Both the position numbers and the translations under genes were made by a program. From positions 62,001 to 126,000 of the forward strand of contig CAWELJ010000014.1 in NCBI GenBank assembly GCA_963809825.1: a stretch of DNA of 64,000 nucleotides. The letters are read 5' to 3'. This document shows, in pieces, positions 16,480 to 25,272 of this stretch. The notes beneath the pieces were generated by a model. That model had not been told where the DNA came from, searched no databases, and saw only the letters and a list, made by a program, of their open reading frames with translations. Source of the stretch: Bog-473 sp963809825. Its GTDB lineage: Bacteria > Actinomycetota > Acidimicrobiia > Acidimicrobiales > RAAP-2. How positions within the stretch are numbered: position 1 is the first letter of the stretch; every line of letters starts with the position of its first letter.

Positions 16480-18764
16480 CAGTCCGCGTGGAGGGCGGCG
16501 CGCACCTCGTCCGCCCGGTTACCCACGGCAGCGCCGGGAGTGTCGATCCGTAGCTCGTGCACCGTGCCCGTGAACGGCGCCGGTGGCGTGTAGCGGGTGG
16601 ACACGGGGAGGCCGATGTCACGTCCGAGCCGGAGCCCGGCGCCGCCGTGTTGCATCGCCACCGGCAACGCGCCCTCGACGACGGTCCGGTCGGCCTCGCG
16701 GTCGTCCACCAGAAGGACCAGACGACCGGGCGCGCCGCCCTTCCCGAGGTCGCACGCGACGCCGATGTCGTGGCGGCCGGCGGTGAGCGCGGACGGTGCG
16801 GCGAGCTCGAGCGCATCGGCCGCCCGGGCGAACGTGAAGTGAACGACGCCGTCCACCACGTAGAGGGCGAAACCCCCGAACCAGTCGCCGAGCGCGAAGA
16901 TGACGCCGTCGGCCGGGCCCGGACCGACATCGATGGCCGCCGTCATGCGGAAGCCCCCGAACAGGAGGGGGATCGACTCGTCGGCCACCGCGCCGCCACC
17001 GGGCCGGTAGGTGCGCGACGGTCCGGCCGGCCAGGCCGGGGGGATGAAGCCGCCGAGGCGATCGACGAGACCGTCGGACACGGGCAGGACGTTGTTCCGC
17101 TCGGCCTCGGCGCTCCACAGGTCCGCCAACGTTCGCACGCGCGCCGGGTGCTCGTCCGACACGTCGATCGCCTCCGAGAAGTCCACCGTCAGGTCGAAGA
17201 GCTCCCAGCGGTCCTCGGTGAAGTTCCGGCTGCCGACCGCAAGCTCCTCCTCGTCGAGGACGCCGGTGCTGATGTGGTCCGTGGTGGCCTTCCAGCCTTG
17301 GTGGTAGATGGAGCGGGAGCCCATCATCTCGAAGTACTGGGTGTGATGCAGCTCGGCCGCGTCGGGGTCCTCGAGCACCCCGAGCAGGCTGACACCGTCG
17401 ACGCCCTGTTGGGCCACGCCGTCGACCTCGGCGGGGATCTCCAACCCGGCGGCGGCCATGATCGTCGGCATCAGGTCCACGGCGTGCGCGAATTGCGGGC
17501 GCACGGCGCCGGGGCGTGCAATCCGACCGCCCCAATGGATGATCAGCGGGGTGCGCGTGCCTCCGAGCCAGGTGTAGCGCTTCCAGAGCTTGTGCGGGGT
17601 GTTGCCCGCCCAGGCCCAGGCCCACGAGTAGTGGTTGTAGGTGGTGAAACCTCCCCAGTCGTCGTAGTGGGCGAGGTTGTCGGCCAGCGACTCGCGGACG
17701 TGGGCGCTGAACCGGTGCTCGTTGGCGCTGCCGATCTTCCCCCCCTCGGCGCTGGCACCGTTGTCGGAGAACACCATGACAAGGGTGTTCTCCATGACGC
17801 CGAGGCCTTCGAGCGAGGAGACGACGCGGCCGATCTGGGCGTCGGTGTGGGTCAGGAACCCCGCGAAGACCTCCTGCTGCCGGCTCAGGAGGCGCCGCTC
17901 GTCGGCCGAGAGCTCGCTCCACGCCTGCACCCATTCGGGCCGTGGCGTCAGCACGGTCCCCTCGGGGACGATCCCCGCGTCGACCTGGCGGGCGAACAGC
18001 TCCTCCCGCCAGGAGTCCCATCCCTTGTCGAAGACGCCCCGATAGGGGTCGACCCACTCGGGCGTGACGTGGTGGGGCGCGTGCATGGCGCCCAGGGCGA
18101 AGTACAAGAAGAAGGGCTTGCCGGGCGCGGCCTGCTGCTGGTCCTGCACCATGCGGACGGCTTGGTCGGCCAGGTCTTCGCTGAGGTGGTAGCCCTCTTC
18201 GGGCCGCCGGGGCGGGTCGACGTAGTGGTTGTCGCAGACCAGGTTCGGGGCCCAGTGGTTGGTGTCGCCCTGCAGGAAGCCGTAGTGGCGCTCGAACCCG
18301 AGGCCGAGCGGCCACGAGTCGAAGGGCCCGGCCGCCGAGCGTTGCCAGCGCGGGGTCAGGTGCCATTTCCCGACGGCCAGCGTCGAGTACCCGGCGTCGC
18401 GCAGCAACCGGGGCAGCGCCGTCGCCGTCCTCGGCAGGCGTGCGTGATAGCCGGGGAACGCCAGGGGGATGTCGGCCAGGAAGCCCATCCCGACCGCATG
18501 GTGGTTCCGGCCCGTGAAGAACGATGCCCGGGTCGGCGAGCACAACGATGTGACGTGGAAACGGTTGAAGGGCGCCCCGCCCGCCGCCAGTGAGTCCAGG
18601 TGGGGCGTGCCGATGTCCGAGCCGAATGCGCCCAGGTGCCCGAACCCCGTGTCGTCGAGCACGATGACCACGACGTTGGGCGCGCCGGCGGGCGGCTTGG
18701 GGTCGAGAGGGAAGCGCGGCGTCGACTCGGCGGCGGTGAAGCCGATCTGCTGGGGCACGTCCAT
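16479..18764 (-). CDS. Arylsulfatase-type sulfatase
   Basis: A 761-residue sulfatase. The formylglycine site CSPTRASFFTGR occurs near residue 76, so the Cys needs oxidation by a formylglycine-generating enzyme (none in the window). VIVLDDTGFGHLG gives the Asp pair for Ca2+, HAPHHVTPEW and FSDNGAS further ligands. The last 180 residues form a separate beta-rich, lectin-like C-terminal region starting near PLLFGGFRMTAAI. It hydrolyses sulfate esters. No signal peptide is seen at the N terminus (MDVPQQIGFTAAES). Sister of the sulfatase at 54546-56897. Confidence 0.9.
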   Translation of the reverse strand: MDVPQQIGFTAAESTPRFPLDPKPPAGAPNVVVIVLDDTGFGHLGAFGSDIGTPHLDSLAAGGAPFNRFHVTSLCSPTRASFFTGRNHHAVGMGFLADIPLAFPGYHARLPRTATALPRLLRDAGYSTLAVGKWHLTPRWQRSAAGPFDSWPLGLGFERHYGFLQGDTNHWAPNLVCDNHYVDPPRRPEEGYHLSEDLADQAVRMVQDQQQAAPGKPFFLYFALGAMHAPHHVTPEWVDPYRGVFDKGWDSWREELFARQVDAGIVPEGTVLTPRPEWVQAWSELSADERRLLSRQQEVFAGFLTHTDAQIGRVVSSLEGLGVMENTLVMVFSDNGASAEGGKIGSANEHRFSAHVRESLADNLAHYDDWGGFTTYNHYSWAWAWAGNTPHKLWKRYTWLGGTRTPLIIHWGGRIARPGAVRPQFAHAVDLMPTIMAAAGLEIPAEVDGVAQQGVDGVSLLGVLEDPDAAELHHTQYFEMMGSRSIYHQGWKATTDHISTGVLDEEELAVGSRNFTEDRWELFDLTVDFSEAIDVSDEHPARVRTLADLWSAEAERNNVLPVSDGLVDRLGGFIPPAWPAGPSRTYRPGGGAVADESIPLLFGGFRMTAAIDVGPGPADGVIFALGDWFGGFALYVVDGVVHFTFARAADALELAAPSALTAGRHDIGVACDLGKGGAPGRLVLLVDDREADRTVVEGALPVAMQHGGAGLRLGRDIGLPVSTRYTPPAPFTGTVHELRIDTPGAAVGNRADEVRAALHAD

Positions 18765-18824
18765 GTGCCGAGGGTAGACGGTCGACCGCCGGATGCGCCG
18801 TGCGCAGGGCTAACGTTGGGCCCG

Positions 18825-19109
18825 ATGCAGGGTCATCTGCCCGGACCGCCTCAGCCCCACTTCCCCGAGGGACTGGCGCCCTTCATCGGCTACATGGCGA
18901 CCCGGGAGCCACGCCCCTACGACGACCGGCCGCCCGAGGAACCGGCCTGGGGGGAGGCCGAGGACGGCGTGCTGGACCTCTTCGCCGACGTGGGGGAGTG
19001 GGAGCCGATGCACCGGCCGCTGTTCAAGGCGACGGCCGTCGTCGTGTCAGTCTCGCTGGCTCTGGCCGCGGTGAGCACGGTCCTCGAGGTGCTCCTCACC
19101 GCTCACTGA
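18825..19109 (+). CDS. Small tail-anchored hypothetical protein
   Basis: A 94-residue protein with a Pro-rich acidic N-terminal part (PPEEPAWGEAEDGVLDLF) and one hydrophobic helix at the C terminus, ATAVVVSVSLALAAVSTV, which would make it a tail-anchored membrane protein. No known family was recognised. It is divergent from the sulfatase gene and its 3' end overlaps the convergent beta-propeller gene by 7 bases. ATG 18825 is chosen because the reading frame upstream lies within the promoter region of the sulfatase. Confidence 0.5.
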   Translation: MQGHLPGPPQPHFPEGLAPFIGYMATREPRPYDDRPPEEPAWGEAEDGVLDLFADVGEWEPMHRPLFKATAVVVSVSLALAAVSTVLEVLLTAH

Positions 19110-20695
19110 CGGCGCCGGCGCCGCACCAGCGTCCAGGTCGCGACGCCCACGACGACGAGAGCACCGGCGATCGCGGGTGCGATGGCCCAGGCGTCCGAGC
19201 TCCCGCCGGGTGCGGGTGCGGGTGCCGGTGCCGTCGTCGTGCTGGCCGGCACCGTGGTCGTGGGGTGGGCCACCGTGGAGGACGTGGGGCTCGATGGCGG
19301 TGTGGCGGCGGGAGCCGAGAACGCCACCACGCGGTTGGCGCCGGTCGCCACGAGGAGCCCGGCCCCCACCGACGGCGTCGGGAAGTGGTTGGCCGGCACG
19401 CCGACGGTGGCGTGTAGCCGGACGGAGCCGGTGGACGAGTCGAGGCCGTAGAGGACGCCGTCCTGGCCGATGGTCCACACCAGGCCGTCGGCGACGATGG
19501 GTGGGCCGCCGCCGACGGGCGCCCTCCAGAGGAGGCGCAGCGCCTGAGGGGACGCCGACGCCCGCACGGCGATCGTGCCGCTCAGGCAGGGCAGGTAGAC
19601 GGTGGAGCCCACCACGGCGACCCCGCCGTCGATGTCGTCGGGACAGGCGCCCGGCAGTGCATCCTCCTGGCCGCCGATGCCGCCCAGCCTGGCACCGTCG
19701 AGAAGGTAGGCCACGCCGGACTTGCCGGCGGCCACCACCTGCCCGTCGGGCAGCAGCGCCGGCGCCGTGGAGAGGTCCAGGTCGGTCGCGTTGTTGCGGG
19801 CCCATTCCGACGGGGCGAAGTACTGCAGCAGGTGCAACGAGGGCGAGAGCTCGAGCACCGAGTCGCTGTTGTCGTAGGCCTGGCCGGCCGACGCGACCGA
19901 GCCGTTGCCGGCCGTGACCCAGATGTTGCCCCCGGCATCGACCACGGGGGCGGCGCCGCCCATCCAGATCGCGCCGCGGCTCTCGCCGTCGGCGGCGTCG
20001 ACATCGAACGTCGTTGCGACGCCACCCGTCTCGGGCACCGAGATCACCCAGCCCCGGTACGACCCGCAGTCGCCGTAGTTCCCGCCGAAGCCGAAGACGA
20101 CACGTCCCGCGTCGAGCGTCAGGCCCGTGCGTTGCAGCAGCGCCGCCGCGGTCGATCCCCTCGGGTCGACGCCCTGGGTGAGCTCCGTCCTGCCCGTCGC
20201 CGTGCTCAGCCCGACGAGCTCATGGGTCGGACTCCCGTTGACGAGCTCGTCGGCGACGACGAAGAGCTCCGAACGGGCCTCGTCGATGACCGGCGTGCCG
20301 GTTATCCCGACGCTCGGGGCGATGTTGCCGCAGGGGAGCGACCCCGAGGGGACGGGCGTGCCGACGTGGCTCGACCATTCCACCGTGCCGTCCCTGGCGG
20401 AAAGCGCGTACACCGTGTCGTTCTGGGTCGCGACGAAGATCCGACCGCCCGAGACCAACGGCTCGCCGTAGAGTTGGCCGTCGAGAGACGGCGACGTCCA
20501 GGCCCGCGAGGACAGGGTGACGGAGGAAACGGCCGCGGCGACGCCGCCTCCCGCCGTGCTCCCGTGGTAGACGGTCCACGACGGCGTGGCGGGCACCACC
20601 GTCGTTGCGGCTATCGCCGGGGCGCTCCCCGCCAAGGTGATCCACACGAGCGCCGCCCCGACGACGCCAGGGCGTGTCGCCCTGGTCCACCTCAT
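19103..20695 (-). CDS. Exported PQQ-like beta-propeller repeat protein, membrane-anchored
   Basis: A 530-residue protein with an N-terminal signal peptide (GAALVWITLAGSAPAIAA) and a series of about six blades with the pattern GRIFVATQNDTVYALSARDG, as in PQQ-like/BamB propellers. A Thr/Pro/Ala-rich linker (about residues 455-500) leads to a C-terminal helix AIAGALVVVGVATWTLV and the basic stop RRRRRQ, so it sits on the outer face of the membrane. Repeat pairs of Cys suggest disulfides. No catalytic PQQ-binding residues were recognised; a scaffold or sensing role is possible. Confidence 0.75.
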   Translation of the reverse strand: MRWTRATRPGVVGAALVWITLAGSAPAIAATTVVPATPSWTVYHGSTAGGGVAAAVSSVTLSSRAWTSPSLDGQLYGEPLVSGGRIFVATQNDTVYALSARDGTVEWSSHVGTPVPSGSLPCGNIAPSVGITGTPVIDEARSELFVVADELVNGSPTHELVGLSTATGRTELTQGVDPRGSTAAALLQRTGLTLDAGRVVFGFGGNYGDCGSYRGWVISVPETGGVATTFDVDAADGESRGAIWMGGAAPVVDAGGNIWVTAGNGSVASAGQAYDNSDSVLELSPSLHLLQYFAPSEWARNNATDLDLSTAPALLPDGQVVAAGKSGVAYLLDGARLGGIGGQEDALPGACPDDIDGGVAVVGSTVYLPCLSGTIAVRASASPQALRLLWRAPVGGGPPIVADGLVWTIGQDGVLYGLDSSTGSVRLHATVGVPANHFPTPSVGAGLLVATGANRVVAFSAPAATPPSSPTSSTVAHPTTTVPASTTTAPAPAPAPGGSSDAWAIAPAIAGALVVVGVATWTLVRRRRRQ

Positions 20696-20726
20696 TCCGG
20701 GGTCGGCCTCGGCCGCAGCAGCGGCG

Positions 20727-22025
20727 TCAGCCTCCGGCGCCCGAGCGGCCGCGGCGCCGGAGCGTGGCGTCGACGGCGACGGCCACGAGGAGGACGACAG
20801 CTGTGGCGACGTCTGTTCCGGCGGTGGTGATGTTGAGGAGGGCGAGGCCGTTGTTGAGGGTCGCGATCACGAGACCACCGAGCAAGGGGTGGATGGGTTT
20901 GCCGTAGCCCCCGAAGAGGCTGGCCCCACCGATGACGGCCGCGGCGACCGCGTAGAGCACGTACGTGCCGCCGTCGAAGCCGATCGTGATGGAGCCGAGG
21001 CGGGATGCGTAGACCACGGCTGCCAGTCCGGCGGTCAAGCTGCAGAGTGCGAACGCGATGGTCCGGATCCGAGCCACGTGGATACCGGCCCGGCGCGCCG
21101 CCTCGGGGCTCGCCCCGATGGCGTACATGTAGCGCCCGAGCCGCGTGCGGGCGAGCAGGAACGAGTGGGCGACCAGTATGACCAGCACGAACGGAATGAC
21201 CCAGGGGACCCCGCTGACAGGGGCGGCCGCGATGCCTCGGTTGCGGTTGCAGATGTAGACCAGCACGGCGCCGGCGACGGTGACCGCGCCGAGAGTGAGG
21301 AACGTGATGCTGAGCGGAGGCGTGGTGAGCCCTTGGACGCGGCGCCGCGAGGCGCGGATGACCGTGATGATCGCGTAGGCGCCGACGAGCACCAAGAGGA
21401 GGATCCATCCCGCCGCAGGGGTCATTGTCCCACTGACGAGGTCGTTGATGTAGTTGTTGGTGATCGTGATCACGCCGCCGACGGCACCCTTGTCGGAGTC
21501 AAAGACGTAAATCAGGACGCCCTGCCAACCGAGCAGGCCAGCAAGGGTCACCACGAACGACGGGATCCTCAGCCGAGTGATGATGGTGCCCTGAAAGGCA
21601 CCGATGAGGGCGCACGCGGCCAGGCCGACGATGAGCCCGGCCCACCAGACCCAGTTCTGCGGTGCAGTGATCAGAGCCATGGCGATGGACGCGCCGACGG
21701 CCCCCACGAATCCGACCGAGAGATCGATCTCACTCAGGATCAGCGCGTACAGCTCGGCCATTCCCAGCAGGATGATGAAGGTCGACTGCACGAAGAGGTT
21801 GACGATGTTGGTCGATGTCAGGAACGCGCTCGACTTGGCTGAGAAGAAGATGCTGATGACGAGGAGCCCGATGATGATGGGCAACGCGCCACTCTCGCCC
21901 CCGCGGATCCGCTTCCACCACGCCCGCACGTAGTCAGGGAGCGATTCCGCCAGGACGTCCGGCGCCAGGACGACGAGCTCGTCGGGTGCGATGGCGCTGT
22001 CGGGGGTGCTGGCCGTCTCGGTCAT
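20727..22025 (-). CDS. ABC sugar transporter permease (XylH/RbsC-like)
   Basis: A 432-residue polytopic protein with about ten membrane helices, among them ALPIIIGLLVISIFFS and FIILLGMAELYALILSEIDLSVG; the latter segment (EIDLSVG) is the hallmark of the BPD_transp_2 permeases of ribose/xylose systems, and GASPEAARRAGIHV is the cytoplasmic coupling loop that touches the ATPase. It is longer than RbsC (about 320) owing to a 60-residue N-terminal cytoplasmic tail. Its start is 8 bases after the ATPase stop, in one operon with the binding protein. Confidence 0.88.
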   Translation of the reverse strand: MTETASTPDSAIAPDELVVLAPDVLAESLPDYVRAWWKRIRGGESGALPIIIGLLVISIFFSAKSSAFLTSTNIVNLFVQSTFIILLGMAELYALILSEIDLSVGFVGAVGASIAMALITAPQNWVWWAGLIVGLAACALIGAFQGTIITRLRIPSFVVTLAGLLGWQGVLIYVFDSDKGAVGGVITITNNYINDLVSGTMTPAAGWILLLVLVGAYAIITVIRASRRRVQGLTTPPLSITFLTLGAVTVAGAVLVYICNRNRGIAAAPVSGVPWVIPFVLVILVAHSFLLARTRLGRYMYAIGASPEAARRAGIHVARIRTIAFALCSLTAGLAAVVYASRLGSITIGFDGGTYVLYAVAAAVIGGASLFGGYGKPIHPLLGGLVIATLNNGLALLNITTAGTDVATAVVLLVAVAVDATLRRRGRSGAGG

Positions 22026-22032
22026 CGGTGCG

Positions 22033-22794
22033 TCACCGAGCGGCTTCCGCTCGGGTCGACTGACCCGTGGTCATGTATTCCACGATGACCTGGCGGTCGA
22101 ACTCCTCGGCGGGGCCGGACGCGACCATCTGGCCCAGGTACAGAATTGAGACCTGGTCGGCCACGGCGAAGACGTCGTTGAGGTTGTGAGATATGAGGAT
22201 GACCGCCGTGCCCTGGCTGGAGAGATGTTCGATCAACTCGAGCACCATCTTCGTCTGCGCCACGCCGAGGGCGGCGGTCGGCTCGTCCATGATCACGAGC
22301 TTGGCGGCCTGCATGACGGCCTTGGCGACCGCAACGGACTGGCGCTGGCCGCCGGACAGCGATGCGACCGGCTGGCGTATGGAGCGGATGGTCGTGACGT
22401 GGAGATCGGCCAGGGTCTGGCGCGCCGCCAGCTCCATGAAGGACTCGTCGAGCAGTCCGTGGCGTCGCTTCTCGTGCCCGAGGAACATGTTCTGGACGAT
22501 GTCGAGGTTGTCGCACAGCGCCAGGTCCTGGTAGATCGTCGTGATCCCGTGCGCCTCGGCGTCGTTGGGCGTGTGGAAGCGTACGTGTTGACCTTCCCAG
22601 AGGATCTCCCCTTCAGACGGCTCCCACAAACCCGAGATCGTCTTGATGAGCACGGACTTGCCAGCGCCATTGTCGCCGGCCAGCGCAGTGACCTTGCCGG
22701 CCGGGACGGTGAAATTGACCCCGCTGAGCGCACGGACGGGTCCGAAGACCTTGCTCACTCCCCGCAGTTCGAGCAGTGGTGCCCCGTCGGCCAT
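22033..22794 (-). CDS. ABC sugar transporter ATP-binding protein
   Basis: A 253-residue single ABC domain: Walker A GDNGAGKS (about residue 39), signature SLSGGQRQSV, Walker B VIMDEPTAALG and switch His in ISHNLND. It couples ATP hydrolysis to import through the downstream permease. Sugar importers of the ribose type often have a fused double ATPase, whereas this has one domain, as in the Frc/XylG-like short forms. ATG 22794 is preferred over one at 22827 because AGGGGACAAC lies just before it. Confidence 0.88.
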   Translation of the reverse strand: MADGAPLLELRGVSKVFGPVRALSGVNFTVPAGKVTALAGDNGAGKSVLIKTISGLWEPSEGEILWEGQHVRFHTPNDAEAHGITTIYQDLALCDNLDIVQNMFLGHEKRRHGLLDESFMELAARQTLADLHVTTIRSIRQPVASLSGGQRQSVAVAKAVMQAAKLVIMDEPTAALGVAQTKMVLELIEHLSSQGTAVILISHNLNDVFAVADQVSILYLGQMVASGPAEEFDRQVIVEYMTTGQSTRAEAAR

Positions 22795-22838
22795 GTTGTC
22801 CCCTATCACGCTGCCACCGTTGAGCATGGACCTCCCAT

Positions 22839-22871
22839 GACCGACCCCCCGTCGAGGACGGGGGGTCGGTC
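22839..22871 (-). terminator. Perfect 15-bp hairpin between binding-protein and ATPase genes
   Basis: GACCGACCCCCCGTC (22839-22853) is followed by the loop GAG and then its exact complement (22857-22871). It lies between the binding-protein stop (22930) and the ATPase start (22794). No T run follows on the minus strand, so it is better read as an intercistronic stabilising or attenuating stem that keeps binding-protein transcript levels above those of the membrane subunits, as known for other ABC operons, than as a full terminator. Confidence 0.6.
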
Positions 22872-22929
22872 TGGAAGCACTTCAATGGGATCGACACTAC
22901 CCAGCCGGGCAGCGCGATCCAATGATTGC

Positions 22930-24126
22930 TTACGGCGTGATGCCCGCCGCGCTGCAAGAAGCGGCGTACGAGCCGGCGCAGAGTTGCGACGCCGGCACGA
23001 AGTTGTCCTTGACCACCGTGGCGTTCATGTTCTTCGGCGTGACCCACTTCGGCGACATGAGCACGGAGGGGACGCTCACGTTGGCCGTGGTGTCCTTGGT
23101 GGTGCCGTTGACCAGTGACGCCGGGGGCTTGGATCCGGCACGCAGGTACAGCGCCAGCGCCACCGCGGCCTGCGCCTCGAGGTAGATCGGCTTGTACACC
23201 GTGCCGCACTGGTAGCCGGAGAGCACGTTCTGCAGGCCCGTCAGCTGGGCGTCCTGCCCCGTGGTCGGGAAGGTCTTCGGCTTGACGTGGAGCGACTTCA
23301 GGTACGTGATGATGGCGGCAGCGTTCGCGTCGTTGGGGATCAGCGCCGCGTTGGTACTCGGGTGCGCCGTGTAGACGGCCTGGAACTCGGTCTCTGACGT
23401 CGGCGCGTCCCATGACCCGGCCGTGTGCGCGACCGCGACCCACTTCTTGCTCTTGAACAGCGGGTTGAGCACCGAATCGGAGCCCTGAGCGAACAGCGTG
23501 GCGTTGTTGTCGGTCACTGCACCGTGCATGACCACGACCTGCGGCTTCTTGACGTGCCAGGCGGCGACGCAGCTCACGAGGCCCGCACCCTGCAGCTTGC
23601 CGACCGTCACGTTGTTGAAGCTGACGTAGTAGGCACGGCTGCCGCCGAGGGTGAGGCGGTCGTAGTCGATGACCTTGACCCCACGCGACTTCGCGTACGA
23701 CTCGATCTGCGCGCCGACGCCGGAGTCGAGCGGGTCGACCAGCAGTACGGTGGCGCCGTTCGAGATGTCAGTCTGGGCGTCGGTCAGCTGGGTGGCGTCG
23801 CTCCCGAGGGCGTTCTGCACGACGTACTGGGACGAGCTCAGCCCGGCTGTCGTCAGCGCCTTGATGATGTCAGGCTGGTCGAACTCGACATAGCGGGTCG
23901 AGCTGACGGTGTCGGGCAGGATCGCGGCGACCTTCCCGTGGCCGGACGCAGCCAGACCCTTGAACGCCTTCATGGCGGTGAAGCTGTTGGTGAATGAACT
24001 CGTCGAGATGTTGGACGGCCCGCTGGCACGTACCGAGGCCGAAGCCCCCCCGTACACAGCGGCGACCAGCATCGACGACACGGCGAGGGAGAGCCCCCCG
24101 AGCATGCCTGCCCTGCGGAATCGCAC
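22930..24126 (-). CDS. Sugar ABC transporter substrate-binding protein (xylose/ribose type)
   Basis: A 398-residue exported binding protein. The N terminus RFRRAGMLGGLSLAVSSMLV is a signal peptide with no lipobox Cys, so it may be cleaved by signal peptidase I or remain anchored. The body fits periplasmic-binding-protein type 1: ATVLLVDPLDSG, IDYDRLTLGGS with YYVSFNNVTVGKLQG resembling XylF, and ALIPNDANAAAIITYL near the hinge. GTG 24126 is preceded by AAGGAG six bases away. It should capture a monosaccharide, perhaps a pentose, for the permease and ATPase just downstream. Confidence 0.88.
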   Translation of the reverse strand: MRFRRAGMLGGLSLAVSSMLVAAVYGGASASVRASGPSNISTSSFTNSFTAMKAFKGLAASGHGKVAAILPDTVSSTRYVEFDQPDIIKALTTAGLSSSQYVVQNALGSDATQLTDAQTDISNGATVLLVDPLDSGVGAQIESYAKSRGVKVIDYDRLTLGGSRAYYVSFNNVTVGKLQGAGLVSCVAAWHVKKPQVVVMHGAVTDNNATLFAQGSDSVLNPLFKSKKWVAVAHTAGSWDAPTSETEFQAVYTAHPSTNAALIPNDANAAAIITYLKSLHVKPKTFPTTGQDAQLTGLQNVLSGYQCGTVYKPIYLEAQAAVALALYLRAGSKPPASLVNGTTKDTTANVSVPSVLMSPKWVTPKNMNATVVKDNFVPASQLCAGSYAASCSAAGITP

Positions 24127-24167
24127 GTTGTCTCCTTATTGGTTGTGGCCCCACCCCGTGAAGCGGG

Positions 24168-24199
24168 CCCCCGTTGCTGCCGTCATCCCCCAACGGGGG
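24168..24199 (-). other. Hairpin in the leader of the sugar-binding-protein gene
   Basis: CCCCCGTTG (24168-24176) and CAACGGGGG (24191-24199) can form a 9-bp stem with a 14-base loop, 42 bases upstream of the GTG at 24126. It lies in the 182-base gap after the ROK kinase, so it may be a 5' leader structure or part of a termination signal for the upstream kinases. No known riboswitch consensus was recognised. Confidence 0.4.
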
Positions 24200-24308
24200 T
24201 GGCTGTATTGCAGTTTCGTTTCAACTTCTTGAACCTTATAGAGGAGAAGGTCCCATTGCTGGGCATGGCCTGTGACAGGGCGACCCCGTTACGGGCAGTG
24301 GGCGTCGA

Positions 24309-25205
24309 TCAGGAGGCGGTCGCGGCGGCCCACGCGGCGGCACCGGCGAGGCCCGCGTCGTCTCCTAGGGCTGCCGGCAGGATGGCCAGGTCGCTCGGGT
24401 GGTGTTCGGGACGGCTCAGCACCGTCTCACGGAGCGAGGCGAAGAACTCCTCCCGCCGTCCGAGCCCGCCCCCGATGACCACGAGGCTCGGGTAGAACGA
24501 CATGACGAGGTTCGACACGCCCGCGGCGCAGGCGTCGATGGCGCTCTGCCAGATCGCGATCGCCCTGGCGTCGCCCGCGGCCGCCGCAGCCGCCACCTCT
24601 TGCGCGTTGCGGGCGGTCACCCCGGCCTCGTGGGCGATGCGGGCCACGCCGCTGCCCGACCCGAGTTCCTCGAGCGTGCACGGCGACCGCTCCCGCCAGG
24701 CCTGCCAGTCGATGACGGTGTGGCCGACCTCGGCCAGCGACCGCCTCCCTCGCAGCAGACGTCCGCCGAGCACGACTCCGGCCCCGATCCCCGTCGAGAT
24801 GGTGAGGTAGGCGACGTCCGCGGTCCCCGCGCCGGCGCCGAACGCGGCCTCACCGACCGCCGCCAGGTCGGCGTCGTTGGCGATGTGCGCGGTCATGCCC
24901 AATTGGTGCGACAGCTCGTCCCTCGAGAGCCGTTCCGGCCACCCCTCGGGGAGGTGCGGGGCCCACATCAGGCGCCCGTGCTCGTAGTCGACCCCCCCGG
25001 GCAGGCCGACGACCGCATGGGACACCGGGCCGTGCGCGCGTTCGGCGCCGACCTCCCTGATGAGCTCGATCAGCGCTCCCGGCACGTCCGCATCCCCCGG
25101 CGTGGCGGACGACCGGCGGAGCAGGACGTCTCCTTGCGGCCCGACCAGCGCAGCCCGCATCTGTGTGCCGCCCACGTCGGCCGCAAGGACAGGCTGTGGC
25201 GTCAC
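24309..25205 (-). CDS. ROK-family sugar kinase
   Basis: A 298-residue kinase. LAADVGGTQMRAAL gives the phosphate-binding loop, IANDADLAAVGEA the catalytic Asp region (residue about 105), ISTGIGAGVVLGG the second nucleotide loop and VVIGGGLG the adenosine motif. The ROK zinc site, normally H followed by CxCGxxGCxE, is degraded here: after GHTVID only SPCTLEELGSGS remains, with one Cys. GTG 25205 gives the normal N terminus; the further upstream reading lacks family sequence. It likely phosphorylates glucose or a related hexose for the transport operon below. Confidence 0.82.
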   Translation of the reverse strand: MTPQPVLAADVGGTQMRAALVGPQGDVLLRRSSATPGDADVPGALIELIREVGAERAHGPVSHAVVGLPGGVDYEHGRLMWAPHLPEGWPERLSRDELSHQLGMTAHIANDADLAAVGEAAFGAGAGTADVAYLTISTGIGAGVVLGGRLLRGRRSLAEVGHTVIDWQAWRERSPCTLEELGSGSGVARIAHEAGVTARNAQEVAAAAAAGDARAIAIWQSAIDACAAGVSNLVMSFYPSLVVIGGGLGRREEFFASLRETVLSRPEHHPSDLAILPAALGDDAGLAGAAAWAAATAS

Positions 25206-25272
25206 CGTGCATTCCCCATGACCCTCAGTATTCCGCGGGGACGAGCGGGCCACCACCACCGGGTGGCGGTGG

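Noticed and set aside
24239..24254. Minus-strand GGGACCTTCTCCTCTA as another box before the sugar-binding protein
   Set aside because: 13 of 16 match, but the GGCCC half is lost and it lies 113 bases from the start; not enough to count it.
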